The notes below the pieces were generated by a model, which had not been told where the DNA came from, ran no database searches, and saw only the letters and a list, made by a program, of their open reading frames with translations. Below, piece by piece: positions 7,871-16,165 of a stretch of DNA of 54,854 bases. Numbering within the stretch: the first letter of the stretch is position 1; every line of letters begins with the position of its first letter. Where the stretch lies: positions 23,012-77,865 of the forward strand of contig NZ_CM002286.1 of NCBI RefSeq assembly GCF_000497445.1, read 5' to 3'. The DNA is from Streptomyces roseochromogenus subsp. oscitans DS 12.976. GTDB taxonomy: Bacteria > Actinomycetota > Actinomycetes > Streptomycetales > Streptomycetaceae. The position numbers and the translations under genes are program-made.

Positions 7871-8565
7871 CGGATGCCCCCTTCCGTCTGGTGGCCGTGC
7901 ATGATGAGGATCACGAGGGCACCCATCACGGCCAGCAGGACCAGGAGATAGAGAGCCTGGGCACGGTGGGTGTGCCACATACGCACCTCATCCGGCTGCC
8001 ACTGCCGATGGTGCTGCTCAGAAGGCTCCGGCACCTCCAGGTCGGCCCAGACGCGTTTGCCCCACCCCAGAGGGTCAATCCCCCACTCGTGGGCGACTGC
8101 GGCAACCAGGGCCAGACCCCGGCCTTCTTCAGCCTCGTCGTCCATGGGGCGCAGCACCGGTTCGGCCGTGCTCTTGTCGATCACGGCCAGTCGTACGCGG
8201 CCGTCGTGGCAGCGCTGCACCTTGACCCGGAACACCGGGTACCGAGTGTGCTGAACGGCGTTGGCGCTCAGTTCGGAGATGATCAGCTCGGCCGCGTCCG
8301 TGAGATGCGTCAGCTCCCAGGCCACCAGGGCCTCCCTCACGAGCTGGCGGGCCTTCGGCACGGAGCCGGGCTCACGCGGCAGCACGTCGGTGACCACCGG
8401 CGTGCCGTCGTCCGCCTCCAGCACCCGAACTGCACGACGATGACGGTTCCTGAGCATGGTGTCACTCACCGAGCGCCCTTTCGCCGTGCGCGCGCTTGAA
8501 GCAGCCCGAGGGGTCTGCGGGTGCATGAGGGACGAATCCAGGTCGTCGGCGTGCGCTGTGCGCAT
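7867..8565 (-). CDS. HATPase-type ATP-binding protein with C-terminal membrane helix
   Basis: A 232-aa protein with a GHKL/RsbW-like ATP-binding fold: N-box ELIISELSANAVQHT, G1 region LAVIDKSTAEP and G2 region EEGRGLALVAAVA. Such proteins in Streptomyces are usually anti-sigma-factor kinases or their relatives. Unusually, a single hydrophobic helix (LYLLVLLAVMGALVILIMHG) follows near the C-terminus, predicting membrane anchoring. ATG 8565 has a GAGGAGG site. Its stop overlaps the next gene as GTGA. A histidine kinase is excluded by the lack of an H-box. Confidence 0.75.
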   Translation of the reverse strand: MRTAHADDLDSSLMHPQTPRAASSARTAKGRSVSDTMLRNRHRRAVRVLEADDGTPVVTDVLPREPGSVPKARQLVREALVAWELTHLTDAAELIISELSANAVQHTRYPVFRVKVQRCHDGRVRLAVIDKSTAEPVLRPMDDEAEEGRGLALVAAVAHEWGIDPLGWGKRVWADLEVPEPSEQHHRQWQPDEVRMWHTHRAQALYLLVLLAVMGALVILIMHGHQTEGGIR

Positions 8566-8686
8566 GGCACGACCTCCTCTGGGGGGACTGGTGAGCGAGC
8601 GTCAGAGACGGGCCTCCCGGTGCGTGAGCACCGGTTCGGCATCGGCAACGGCGGAAGGCCACGGCGTGCACTGCCTGCTCCTCGCC

Positions 8687-8809
8687 TCAGTGGCTCTGAA
8701 GCGTGTGGACGAGCGCGATACCGAAGGCGAGGACCACGAGGCTGACCAGCGCGATCGTGATGACCGCTTCGGTGATCCGGGTCCGCAGCGGCGGCTTCGG
8801 TGAGGTCAT
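8687..8809 (-). CDS. 40-aa single-pass membrane protein
   Basis: ATG 8809 follows GGAGGG and overlaps the upstream stop (ATGA). The product, MTSPKPPLRTRITEAV followed by one long hydrophobic helix (ITIALVSLVVLAFGIALV) and HTLQSH, is a small membrane peptide. The coupling to both neighbours in one operon is the main evidence that it is translated. It could be a membrane partner of the ATPases in the operon; this is inference. Confidence 0.6.
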   Translation of the reverse strand: MTSPKPPLRTRITEAVITIALVSLVVLAFGIALVHTLQSH

Positions 8810-9342
8810 GAGCGGCGCCCTCCGTGGTCGCTGGTGACGTTGCCGGCGTTCTGGCGCCACTGAGTTCTCCCTGTGGTCGGCTGGAGGAAAGCGATGAAGG
8901 CGTAGTGGCGGTGCAGCCAATGCAGGTACGCCTCGTAGGCCTCGTCAGTGCTGGGCATGGAATCGCGTCCCAGCGCGAGGACGCCGTCGACGAAGCCCGA
9001 CCCGGCACGGCGGACCGCAAGGTTGAACTGAGGACGGGTGGAGGCTGAGCCACCCGTCGGTTCGTCGGTGAAGCGCTCTCGATCGACGCTCCACCCACGC
9101 TCGCGCGCATGCTCCGCCAGGAGGGCATGCGTGCCGTCGGTGTCCACTCCCAGGTCCGCGAAGACGTAGGTGGTCACCTTGATGGGACGGCCGGGTTTGA
9201 TGGCGGCGAGGGCATTCTCGAAGACGCTGCGTCGTAAGGCGGTCAGCCTGCCACCAGGGGTCGGACGGAACCGGGGCTCCACAGGCCTCCACCTCAGCCA
9301 CGACTCGTCGAGTTCGTCGGCCGGAACGGGCTGAAGCCTCAT
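8806..9342 (-). CDS. Degenerate serine-recombinase-fold protein
   Basis: A 178-aa protein; ATG 9342 has AGGAGG and overlaps the upstream 44-aa gene (ATGA). The central part follows the order of a resolvase N-terminal domain: a beta strand (IKVTTYVFADLGVDTDGT), a helix plus strand (LLAEHARERGWSVDRERFTD), RPQFNLAVRRAGSGFVDGVLALGRDSM, then a helix and YAFIAFL. At the place of the catalytic YxRvS it has TYVFADL, so the nucleophilic Ser is absent. There is no C-terminal DNA-binding region. Likely an inactive, repurposed recombinase fold; fold assignment is my pattern match and needs profile or structure confirmation. Confidence 0.55.
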   Translation of the reverse strand: MRLQPVPADELDESWLRWRPVEPRFRPTPGGRLTALRRSVFENALAAIKPGRPIKVTTYVFADLGVDTDGTHALLAEHARERGWSVDRERFTDEPTGGSASTRPQFNLAVRRAGSGFVDGVLALGRDSMPSTDEAYEAYLHWLHRHYAFIAFLQPTTGRTQWRQNAGNVTSDHGGRRS

Positions 9343-9473
9343 GAGGCCCTCCTGCACAACTCGGCGAAGCGCCGGCTCTCCTCGTCCTGTAGCCGCGCCA
9401 TGAGGACCGGGCGGTGCACAGGGCGCACGGAGTACACGAGAGCAACGCCGACGGGGCCGAGAAGGTTGGTCAT
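9339..9473 (-). CDS. 44-aa conserved-context small protein
   Basis: ATG 9473 overlaps the stop of the HATPase-fusion gene and its own TGA overlaps the next ATG, so it sits in a perfect chain of ATGA junctions. The product begins MTNLLGPVGVALVYSVRPVH and ends in a charged helix (LQDEESRRFAELCRRAS). It has a short hydrophobic N-terminus too weak to call a membrane helix. Function unknown. Confidence 0.5.
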   Translation of the reverse strand: MTNLLGPVGVALVYSVRPVHRPVLMARLQDEESRRFAELCRRAS

Positions 9474-10423
9474 GCGGGCACCTCCCCCGGCACCATGCGG
9501 GCTCGGACCGTCTTGGTGCGCCCGTCCTCGGCCAGGCTCCAGGTCACCTCCGCCCCGAGCAGGCGCGCCTCCCGCAGGCCGCGCCCCTTCTCACCGTTGA
9601 GCGCCGCCGCACTGTCGCGGAACTCAGGAGACGGATCCTGAACGTCGATGCGCAGTTCGTCGTCCTCCGTCACCGCCAGGACCACGGTCATCCGCGCATC
9701 GGTCCCGCTGTCGGTATTGGCATGGACGACGGCATTGGCCGTGAGAATCGCGAGGACGCGGACCGCCGCCATGATGTTCCCGGGCCAGCCCAGAACCGTG
9801 AGACGGGTGATGGCGTCCGTCCTCACCTGGCGCAGGCCGGCCAGGTTGAGTCGATACGAGCGGGACAGCTGGCGATCGACAGGCGCGCCGGCACCGGAAG
9901 GCAGCGCGACGGCACCTGCCACGTCGGGCGTGCGCAGGCAGGATCCGGCCTGCGGGTACACAGCGAACGCCGGGATACCCAGCAGCCAGACACGTAAGGC
10001 GATGCGGTCCCCCGGATACCAAGCGATCTCCTGCTCGGCGGGGGCGACGACTCCCGTCGCGGCGCCGCTGGTCAACTCATGTTCGACGGTGCGCCAACCG
10101 GTCCGGCGCTGACGAGGGGTGTCGAGCGCGGCCAGGTCGTACAGGTCGTGCACGACATTCCAGCCCCGCCGGGCGGCGAAGTCGTGGAGGACCGCCAGCG
10201 CACGGTTCGCTATCTGTGAGTCGAACGCACACGTGTAGAGCACGACGCTCGCGCTGTCGCTGGCCGTATCACCTAGAGGCGGTACGGGCAGGTCTCCCCA
10301 AACGACGGCGGGAGCATCGGTCTGAAGTCCAGATGTGGGCTGTCCGGTCATGGCTGCTGCCATCGACAACGGGGCGAAAGCGCACGTGTGCAGGTCGGCG
10401 GCCGCAGGCCGGTTCGTGGACAA
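9470..10423 (-). CDS. Recombinase-like fold fused to HATPase domain
   Basis: A 317-aa first gene of the operon. Residues ~60-170 again resemble a serine-recombinase domain (SVVLYTCAFDSQIANRALAV, AARRGWNVVHDLYDL, a WRTVEHEL helix, ATGVVAPAEQEIAW, GIPAFAVYP) without the catalytic Ser-Arg set. Residues ~200-315 form a GHKL ATPase with N-box AILTANAVVHANTDS, G1 DVQDPSPEF and G2 GEKGRGLREARLLG. The listed start is TTG 10423, with GGAG close by; ATG 10363 or 10351 are alternatives lacking a good site. Pairing a recombinase-like sensor with an ATPase suggests a signalling role; this is inference. Confidence 0.6.
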   Translation of the reverse strand: MSTNRPAAADLHTCAFAPLSMAAAMTGQPTSGLQTDAPAVVWGDLPVPPLGDTASDSASVVLYTCAFDSQIANRALAVLHDFAARRGWNVVHDLYDLAALDTPRQRRTGWRTVEHELTSGAATGVVAPAEQEIAWYPGDRIALRVWLLGIPAFAVYPQAGSCLRTPDVAGAVALPSGAGAPVDRQLSRSYRLNLAGLRQVRTDAITRLTVLGWPGNIMAAVRVLAILTANAVVHANTDSGTDARMTVVLAVTEDDELRIDVQDPSPEFRDSAAALNGEKGRGLREARLLGAEVTWSLAEDGRTKTVRARMVPGEVPA

Positions 10424-10653
10424 AGCTCCGCCCCCATTCGATCAACCCTGTGACATCGCAGCGTTACATCGCGTAGTGCAAGCCCAATTAGAATCCTCCA
10501 TGCAATCCCATGAGGCAAGCCCAGCTGAGAAATCGTCCCCTGACGTGGGACCTCCGAGAAGGGTGATGGGGCGTGACTGACGGCCGTACACGCGATGAGG
10601 CACACTTGCACCGGGCAAACCCACTACGACAGCGCAGGCGGGGAGGGCGAGGG
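10424..10653. promoter_or_regulatory. Divergent promoter region
   Basis: This interval separates the minus-strand ATPase/recombinase-like operon from the plus-strand XRE-DUF397 pair. Two divergent promoters are expected here. The local drop in GC around 10480-10500 (CCCAATTAGAATCC) fits a promoter, but I cannot assign boxes with confidence. Confidence 0.4.
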
Positions 10654-11514
10654 GTGAGCGATCCGAACGGGCCCACCGTGCGACGGCGGCGCCTGGGCAG
10701 CGAGCTGCGACGACTGCGCGAGCGCGCAGGCCTCGACCAGCTCGCGGCAGCCAACCACCTGGAATGCTCCACTTCGAAGATCTCTCGTCTGGAGCGGGGC
10801 CAGGGCCTGGCCAAGCAAATGGAGATGCGCAGCCTTCTCGATCTGTACCGCGTCACCGACGAAGACGAACGGACCGCGATCCTTACCCTGCACAAGACGG
10901 CCGCCGAAGTCGGCTGGTGGGAACAGGCCGAGTACGAAGAGGTCTTGCCGAGCGGTCTGGGGGTTTACGTCGGGCTGGAGTACGACGCCCGCGCCCTGCA
11001 ATGCTGGGAACTCGGTTTCGTGCCCGGCCTTCTGCAGACTGCGGACTACGCGCGAGCGGTCGTCTCGTCACTGCCTCGCCTCTCCACCGACGAGGTTGAC
11101 CGGCTCGTCAAGGCACGCATGCAGCGCCAAACCCGCCTCACGCAGGAGAAGGACCCCCTCGAACTCTGGGCCGTGATCGACGAGTCGGTGTTGCATCGGC
11201 CGCTGGGCGGCGCCGACGTCATGCGGGCCCAGCTCGACGCCCTCGCCGAGTGGACCGCACGCACGAACGTCACACTTCAGGTCTACCGCCCCAAGGACGT
11301 GCACCCTGGCCTGCGTGGTTCGTTCAGCTTGCTGGAATTCGGCCCCGCCGACCCGCGGATCGGCTACGTCGATTCGCCCGGCGGGAACGCCTTCCTGGAG
11401 AAGGACAAACAAGTCCGCGTCCTTGCCGACACCTTCGACCGCCTCCGGGCGGGTGCGCTCGACCCCGAGGAGTCCGCGGCGCTCGTGAGATCTCTAGCCG
11501 CAGAGGAGAAATGA
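10654..11514 (+). CDS. XRE-family regulator with DUF5753 (Scr1-type)
   Basis: A 286-aa helix-turn-helix protein. Residues ~10-65 carry the XRE HTH (LRRLRERAGLDQLAAANHLE, CSTSKISRLERGQG). The rest is the DUF5753 sensor-like domain (EYDARALQCWELGFVPGLLQTADYARAVV, LWAVIDESVLHRPLGG, VYRPKDVHPGLRGSFSLLEF). GTG 10654 is preferred over GTG 10573 because GGGAGGGCGAG precedes it and the length then matches the family. It is coupled to a DUF397 gene; such pairs in Streptomyces include Scr1/BldB-like regulators and are likely to control nearby ATPase/anti-sigma genes. Confidence 0.85.
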   Translation: MSDPNGPTVRRRRLGSELRRLRERAGLDQLAAANHLECSTSKISRLERGQGLAKQMEMRSLLDLYRVTDEDERTAILTLHKTAAEVGWWEQAEYEEVLPSGLGVYVGLEYDARALQCWELGFVPGLLQTADYARAVVSSLPRLSTDEVDRLVKARMQRQTRLTQEKDPLELWAVIDESVLHRPLGGADVMRAQLDALAEWTARTNVTLQVYRPKDVHPGLRGSFSLLEFGPADPRIGYVDSPGGNAFLEKDKQVRVLADTFDRLRAGALDPEESAALVRSLAAEEK

Positions 11515-11732
11515 TCATGAACCATCCCGCCCAGACTGCGCTCGGCGCCGACACCTTGGCCTGGTGGAAGAGCTCGTACAGCTCCGAGCAAGGTGCCTGC
11601 GTCGAAGTCGCGCACGCACCGCAGGGTCGGATGGCTGTGCGGGACTCCAAGGTGCATGCGGGCCCGCATCTGCTCGTAGACACACATGCCTTCACCGCGC
11701 TCGTCGCCGGGCTGGTCACCGGGACTGTCTGA
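11511..11732 (+). CDS. DUF397 protein
   Basis: A 73-aa protein with the DUF397 signature: WWKSSYSSEQGACVEVAHAP, followed by MAVRDSKVHAGPHLLV and FTALVAGL. ATG 11511 lies after AGAGGAGA and overlaps the XRE stop (ATGA); a second ATG is at 11517. DUF397 proteins are the usual small partners of XRE-DUF5753 regulators and may antagonise or modulate them. The family assignment is firm; the biochemical role is not established here. Confidence 0.85.
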   Translation: MIMNHPAQTALGADTLAWWKSSYSSEQGACVEVAHAPQGRMAVRDSKVHAGPHLLVDTHAFTALVAGLVTGTV

Positions 11733-11743
11733 AACGAACATGC

Positions 11744-11773
11744 AAGGGGCTGCCCCAGCGGGGCAGCCCCTTT
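11744..11773 (+). terminator. Rho-independent-type terminator after DUF397
   Basis: A 13-bp perfect stem (11744-11756 with 11761-11773, 4-nt loop) ending in TTT, just 12 bp after the DUF397 stop. Confidence 0.85.
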
Positions 11774-12026
11774 GTCGTGCACAGATGCCGTGCAACTCTG
11801 GTCGCCCACCTAGCCAGCCCGGATCGCTCGCCGGCCTTCTCTGCGCGGATGAGAGTCAGTGTCGGTGGTCTTCGCACCGCCCAGGGCGAACTCGCTGCAT
11901 GACGGGCGGTGCTGGCGGACCGGGTCTCGGAAATTTCCCGGCTTGGCTGTCACATCTGCCCAGCGGCACCTCCCCTTCTGTGGGTGAGGGCGGCACAAGG
12001 CCGCCTTCCCGAGGAGGGAGAGGCTC

Positions 12027-12515
12027 GTGGTGGGTGATGTGGTGCCGCAGGCGCCGGGGGTGGTGCACGGTTTTGTGCTCGTGCTCGGCGCCGTTGTGGA
12101 ACACGTCGGCTGGCTGGCCGGGGCAGCCGGGGCGGTGCTGATCATCTGGGCTGCGTCGGCGGCCTGGTGGCGGCGCCGAGCCGTGCGGGAGCTGGAGCGC
12201 CGGGCCCGGTTCGAGCTGGTTCCGGCGGTGACGTTCGATCCGCAGATGGGGGACATCGGGCAGGCTGCGGCACGGCTCGACGGGGCGCGAGCGGCCGCTG
12301 GGGGTGTACCGAAGCGGGCGGGCGCGGTGCGGATCCGTGTCTGGGCCGGGCCGGAGAGCCAGTTGCACTACGGGTGGGAGGGCCCGGAGCGGGCGGCGAG
12401 CGTGCTGCGGATGCCGGGCTACCGGCAGGTGGAGGTGCGCCCCGTCGACGCCGCCCGGAGTGCCTCGACGCAGGTGCGGTTCGAGGGCGTGTCTCCGCAG
12501 GCGGGTGGCTGGTGA
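12027..12515 (+). CDS. Single-pass membrane protein preceding the VirD4-like ATPase
   Basis: A 162-aa protein with GAGGAGGGAG before GTG 12027. A hydrophobic segment lies at residues ~15-45 (FVLVLGAVVEHVG and LAGAAGAVLIIWAASAAWW), followed by a basic linker (RRRAVRELERRARFELVP) and a soluble domain. The stop overlaps the next gene's GTG (GTGA). The order suggests it is the membrane-anchoring subunit for the ATPase that follows, the two being a split version of a membrane-anchored coupling protein. No named family recognised. Confidence 0.65.
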   Translation: MVGDVVPQAPGVVHGFVLVLGAVVEHVGWLAGAAGAVLIIWAASAAWWRRRAVRELERRARFELVPAVTFDPQMGDIGQAAARLDGARAAAGGVPKRAGAVRIRVWAGPESQLHYGWEGPERAASVLRMPGYRQVEVRPVDAARSASTQVRFEGVSPQAGGW

Positions 12516-14779
12516 GCGCGGTCGTTCTGTCCAAGCAGGGCCAGGCGGCCGTCCCCGAGGCCACCCCGGTGCCTGGTGTCTCGCGAGGCCTGTATGTGGC
12601 GCGGGCGGAGCTGGTGCTGGCGCGGGCGGATCACTGGCCCTTGGGCAAGCCGGTGCTGGATCCGGATCCGCTGGAGCAGGTGGCGGCGGCGTTCGCCGAG
12701 GTGCGCACCGAGGACGGGGAAGAGGCGGAACTCATTGTCGACCTGTTGCCCGTGCCGGGGCCGGCGGTGGCGCGGCGGCGCCGGCGTCTGCTGGCTCGGG
12801 CGTCGCGCCGGGGGCCGACGGCGTTCGGGGAAGAGCTGACGGTCGGTGGGAGCGGCGGCAGTGTGCTCTCCCAGGTGTGGGATGTGCTCAATGGTCCGAG
12901 CGGCAAGCGGACAAGCGGGGGCGCGGGGGCGCGGCTGCCGCGGCAGAGTGACCTCTCGGACGGGATCGGCAAGTTCGCTCCCGGCGCGCAGGTGTTCGCT
13001 TTGCAGGTGCTGGTGCGGTGTACGGCGCGGCATCCGGCACGGGCGCGGGCACGGCTGCATCAGGTGATGGCTGCCTTGCAGGCGTTGCGTGGGCAGAACG
13101 CCCTCGTTCCGGTGGGCCCGCGCCTGGGCGGGTGGCGGCCGTACTCGGATGTGTGGTGGCGCCGCCGCGCCTTCGACCGGCGCTTTGCGCGCGGGGACTT
13201 CGCCCCAGCCCGGCGCAGGCAGTGGGTGACCTGGCAGGAAGTGGCCGCGCTGCTGAAGCCGCCCAGCAGGCACTGCACCGCGCAGAACATCACACGCACC
13301 GGCGGTGTGGTCTCACCTGCCCCGGCCGGCCTGCCCACCTGGACGGGGCAGAAGGACGTCCTGCCGCTCGGCTACGTGACCGGAGCGGACGGCCGACGCC
13401 GGCTGGGGGGCGCGTACGCGAAGGACGTGCTGTTCGGGTCGTCCCTGGGCAAGTCCGGGTTCGGCAAGACCGAGCTGGCGCTGGTGCAGTTCGCTGCCCG
13501 GGCCTATGCCGAGGACGGCGCACTGCTGTTCGACCCGCACCGGACGGCCTGGCTGAGGATCAAGCCATATCTGGCGCATCCCGTACTCGCCGACCGGATC
13601 TGGGAGGTCGACCTGTCCCGGGCACGGGATGAGGATCTGATGTCGTGCTGGAACCCACTGTCCATGGAGGGCCGGCGCCTGGACGAGGTCCAGGAGATCG
13701 TCGGCGCCGTGGTCGGGGCGATCTCCTCGGCACACAGCTGGGGAGAGCGTGCCACACGGGCACGCACGATCCTGTCGAACGCGGTGCGCACCCTGGCTGA
13801 GCTGTCCCACCTGCTGATCCAGGATGGCCACCCCGAGTTGCAGCCGACCGTGTTCCAGATCAGCACCCTGCTCGAGGACGAGGACTGGCGCAAGGCCGTG
13901 CTCGCCCACCTGCCTCAGGCCACCGGCCGCTACTGGACGCGGTCGTTCGCCAACGTCGAGCCGAACGCGATGAACACCGTCACCAACGTGCTCTACCGCT
14001 TCAGCAGCTCCCGCTCGCTGCGGGCGTTCCTCGGCTCGCCCCGCTCCGGCTACGACCTGCGCCGGGCGATGGCCACCTCCGCAGTGGTCGGCCTGTGCCC
14101 GTCCGGGACCGGCGAAAGCGACGAGCTGATCTGCGCGCTGCTGCTGTTCGACCTGTTCCGCGAGGGCATGGCCCGCGCCTCACTGCCCGCCGACCAGTTG
14201 CACACCATGTGGTCCTGGGTGGACGAGCTGACCAGCGTAGACGGCGCCTCACACGGCTACATCGCCAAGATCCTCGAGCAGCTGCGGAAGTACGAGCTGA
14301 GGTTCGTGGGGATGACGCAGATGGTCATGCGGCTGTCGGACACCACCCGTCAGGCCCTGATGCAGAACCAGAGCTGGCTGTCGGCGACCGGCGCTGACGC
14401 GGACGAGGCCGCCTTCGTCGCCAAGCGCATGCCCGGCATCGACCCGGCGACCATCCAGCAGATCGACCGCTACTGCTACATCCAGTCCGTCCAGCTGCAC
14501 GGCAAGCGCACCGCCCCGTTCCGGGTCGAAGGCGTCGCGGTCGACGACGTCTTCGCCGACTACTACAACCCCGACGGCCTCGAGGCGCTCGACAAGGCGA
14601 TCGACGCCAACGTCCAGCGACGCCCGGTCGGCGACATCCTCGCCGGTCTCGACCGTCTGGACGACGCGATCCTCGCCCACCTCACCCGCCGCCCCTCCGG
14701 CGGCACGCCGCGCCCCGCGGGCTCCGGCGACGTCGTCCACCGCCTTCCTCGCCCCACACACCCGACGCAGAAAGGCTGA
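12512..14779 (+). CDS. VirD4/HerA-like conjugal transfer ATPase
   Basis: A 755-aa P-loop ATPase. The Walker A is GSSLGKSGFGKTELALVQF near residue 310, with DGALLFDPHRTAWLRI after it; the Walker B-like region is TMWSWVDELTS. The N-terminal ~300 residues form a separate domain (SRGLYVARAELVLARAD and ARHPARARARLHQVMAALQAL), and the C-terminus is Arg/Pro-rich. The arrangement fits type IV coupling proteins or HerA/TraG-like DNA pumps of actinobacterial elements. The next gene is a replication-relaxation protein, the usual partner. VirB4-like function is the alternative. Confidence 0.75.
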   Translation: MSAVVLSKQGQAAVPEATPVPGVSRGLYVARAELVLARADHWPLGKPVLDPDPLEQVAAAFAEVRTEDGEEAELIVDLLPVPGPAVARRRRRLLARASRRGPTAFGEELTVGGSGGSVLSQVWDVLNGPSGKRTSGGAGARLPRQSDLSDGIGKFAPGAQVFALQVLVRCTARHPARARARLHQVMAALQALRGQNALVPVGPRLGGWRPYSDVWWRRRAFDRRFARGDFAPARRRQWVTWQEVAALLKPPSRHCTAQNITRTGGVVSPAPAGLPTWTGQKDVLPLGYVTGADGRRRLGGAYAKDVLFGSSLGKSGFGKTELALVQFAARAYAEDGALLFDPHRTAWLRIKPYLAHPVLADRIWEVDLSRARDEDLMSCWNPLSMEGRRLDEVQEIVGAVVGAISSAHSWGERATRARTILSNAVRTLAELSHLLIQDGHPELQPTVFQISTLLEDEDWRKAVLAHLPQATGRYWTRSFANVEPNAMNTVTNVLYRFSSSRSLRAFLGSPRSGYDLRRAMATSAVVGLCPSGTGESDELICALLLFDLFREGMARASLPADQLHTMWSWVDELTSVDGASHGYIAKILEQLRKYELRFVGMTQMVMRLSDTTRQALMQNQSWLSATGADADEAAFVAKRMPGIDPATIQQIDRYCYIQSVQLHGKRTAPFRVEGVAVDDVFADYYNPDGLEALDKAIDANVQRRPVGDILAGLDRLDDAILAHLTRRPSGGTPRPAGSGDVVHRLPRPTHPTQKG

Positions 14780-14784
14780 ACCGC

Positions 14785-15735
14785 ATGTCCGCACCCGCCC
14801 TGACCCGGCCGCGCGCTCTGTCCCGCCTCGCCCAGGAGCTGCTGCCCGTCCTCTACCAGCACCGGCTGCTGACCGCCGAGCAGCTCACCCGGCTGCTGCG
14901 CCCCACCGCTACGACCAGCCGTTACGTACGCAAGCAACTGCTACAGCTCCAGGTCCACGATCTTGCAGACGCCACCTGCCGCCGCCACAGCCGCGCCGGC
15001 GAGCTGCTGTGGTACATCACCCCGCTCGGCGCCGCCACCGTCGAAGCCGGCCGCGAACTTCCCGCACGCCCCTACCAGATGACCAGCCAGGCCGCCGCGA
15101 GCGCCGTGCAGGAGCACACCCTCGCCATCAACGACACCGCGCTGGCCTTCGTCGCACACGCCCGCCGGCTCGGCGACGGATGCGGTCCCCTGTCCTGGGA
15201 CATGGAGGTCGCCCACCGCGTCCGCGACGGCAACACCCGCTCCGGCGACGAGGCCTGGCTCACCCCCGACGCCGTCCTCCACTACACCCACACCACCCGA
15301 GGCGGCGAGCGGATGCTGCTCGACTTCTTCCTCGAGGTCGACCGCGCCACCATGCCCGTGGCCCGCCTAGCTGCCAAGCTCCACGCCTACGCCCGCTACG
15401 CCACCTACATCCCCCAGCCCGCCCCCGGCGCCCGGCACAGCACAGCCGGCGGGCTGGTGCAGGAGGCCTGGCGTGAGCGCTACCGCGCCTTCCCCCGGCT
15501 CCTGCTTGTCCTCACCGGCGCCCCGACACACACCCTGGCCACCCGCGCCCTGGACCTGCGTGCGCTCGCCGCCGCCGATCCCCGTCTTCAGCGCGCCGCC
15601 GCCCAGCTGCGGGCGGGCGTCACCAGCCTGGAACTCCTCACCCGCCACGGCCCGTTCGCCGACATCGTCACCCCTCTTCTCGGCCCGGACACCCCGACGA
15701 CTGTCCTCCTTCCGGCCCCGGCGGTGTCCGCGTGA
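14785..15735 (+). CDS. Replication-relaxation family protein
   Basis: A 316-aa protein matching the replication-relaxation family (plasmid-borne, thought to help relaxation or replication initiation). The N-terminal winged-helix part reads ELLPVLYQHRLLTAEQLTRL and RYVRKQLLQLQVHDLADATC; then come EHTLAINDTALAFVAHARR, LTPDAVLHY and the acidic LLDFFLEVDRATMPVARLAAKLHAY, whose order is reminiscent of a nuclease-like core. ATG 14785 follows the ATPase by 5 bp (AGAAAGG). Family assignment is confident; activity is not demonstrated for most members. Confidence 0.8.
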   Translation: MSAPALTRPRALSRLAQELLPVLYQHRLLTAEQLTRLLRPTATTSRYVRKQLLQLQVHDLADATCRRHSRAGELLWYITPLGAATVEAGRELPARPYQMTSQAAASAVQEHTLAINDTALAFVAHARRLGDGCGPLSWDMEVAHRVRDGNTRSGDEAWLTPDAVLHYTHTTRGGERMLLDFFLEVDRATMPVARLAAKLHAYARYATYIPQPAPGARHSTAGGLVQEAWRERYRAFPRLLLVLTGAPTHTLATRALDLRALAAADPRLQRAAAQLRAGVTSLELLTRHGPFADIVTPLLGPDTPTTVLLPAPAVSA

Positions 15736-16163
15736 GCGCCTCCGTCTCCTCTGCTCCGTTCGTGCCCGCCCCTACGGCGAAAGGTTTCTCGATGCTGCTC
15801 GGCAAGCTCCGACGACGCCGTCAGGCCGCCGCCACGCGCACACTGGAAAGGCCCTATGCGACACCGCACGCGTGCTCGGCGGTAGTCGACGGCCTTCCCC
15901 AGTTGGACTCCCCGCTCGTCACCGAACTCATCGCCCTGCAAGCGCACACCCGCCACCTGGGCTGGCTCAGCGCTCGAGAACAGTGCCCCGAGGAGTACCG
16001 GCACCTCGCCCGTCTCGTCCTCCAGCACGTCCTGGAAGGCTGGCACGCCCAGACCGGCGGTCGCGGCCGGCTCGAGGACCTCCTCGTCTTTCCGGATCCC
16101 GCCGGTCCTGTCCCCGGTCACTGTCAGCATGAGCGCGACCACATGACAACGTACGGGAGTTGA
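15732..16163 (+). CDS. Hypothetical protein coupled to replication-relaxation gene
   Basis: A 143-aa protein; GTG 15732 overlaps the previous stop (GTGA). It has a short basic segment (LLGKLRRRRQAAATRTLE) and a helical core (LVTELIALQAHTRHLGWLSA, EEYRHLARLVLQHVLEGWHA). A His/Asp-rich tail ends HCQHERDHMTTYGS. No family recognised; gene order suggests a transfer or replication accessory role. Confidence 0.6.
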   Translation: MSASVSSAPFVPAPTAKGFSMLLGKLRRRRQAAATRTLERPYATPHACSAVVDGLPQLDSPLVTELIALQAHTRHLGWLSAREQCPEEYRHLARLVLQHVLEGWHAQTGGRGRLEDLLVFPDPAGPVPGHCQHERDHMTTYGS

Positions 16164-16165
16164 CC

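Noticed and set aside
8806..10423. Active resolvase/transposon interpretation
   Set aside because: The recombinase-like regions lack the catalytic Ser and DNA-binding domain, and no inverted ends or other transposon parts lie nearby.
12167..12511. N-terminal extension of the VirD4-like ATPase from 12167
   Set aside because: It overlaps the preceding membrane-protein gene out of frame and has no motif; GTG 12512 fits the GTGA coupling pattern.
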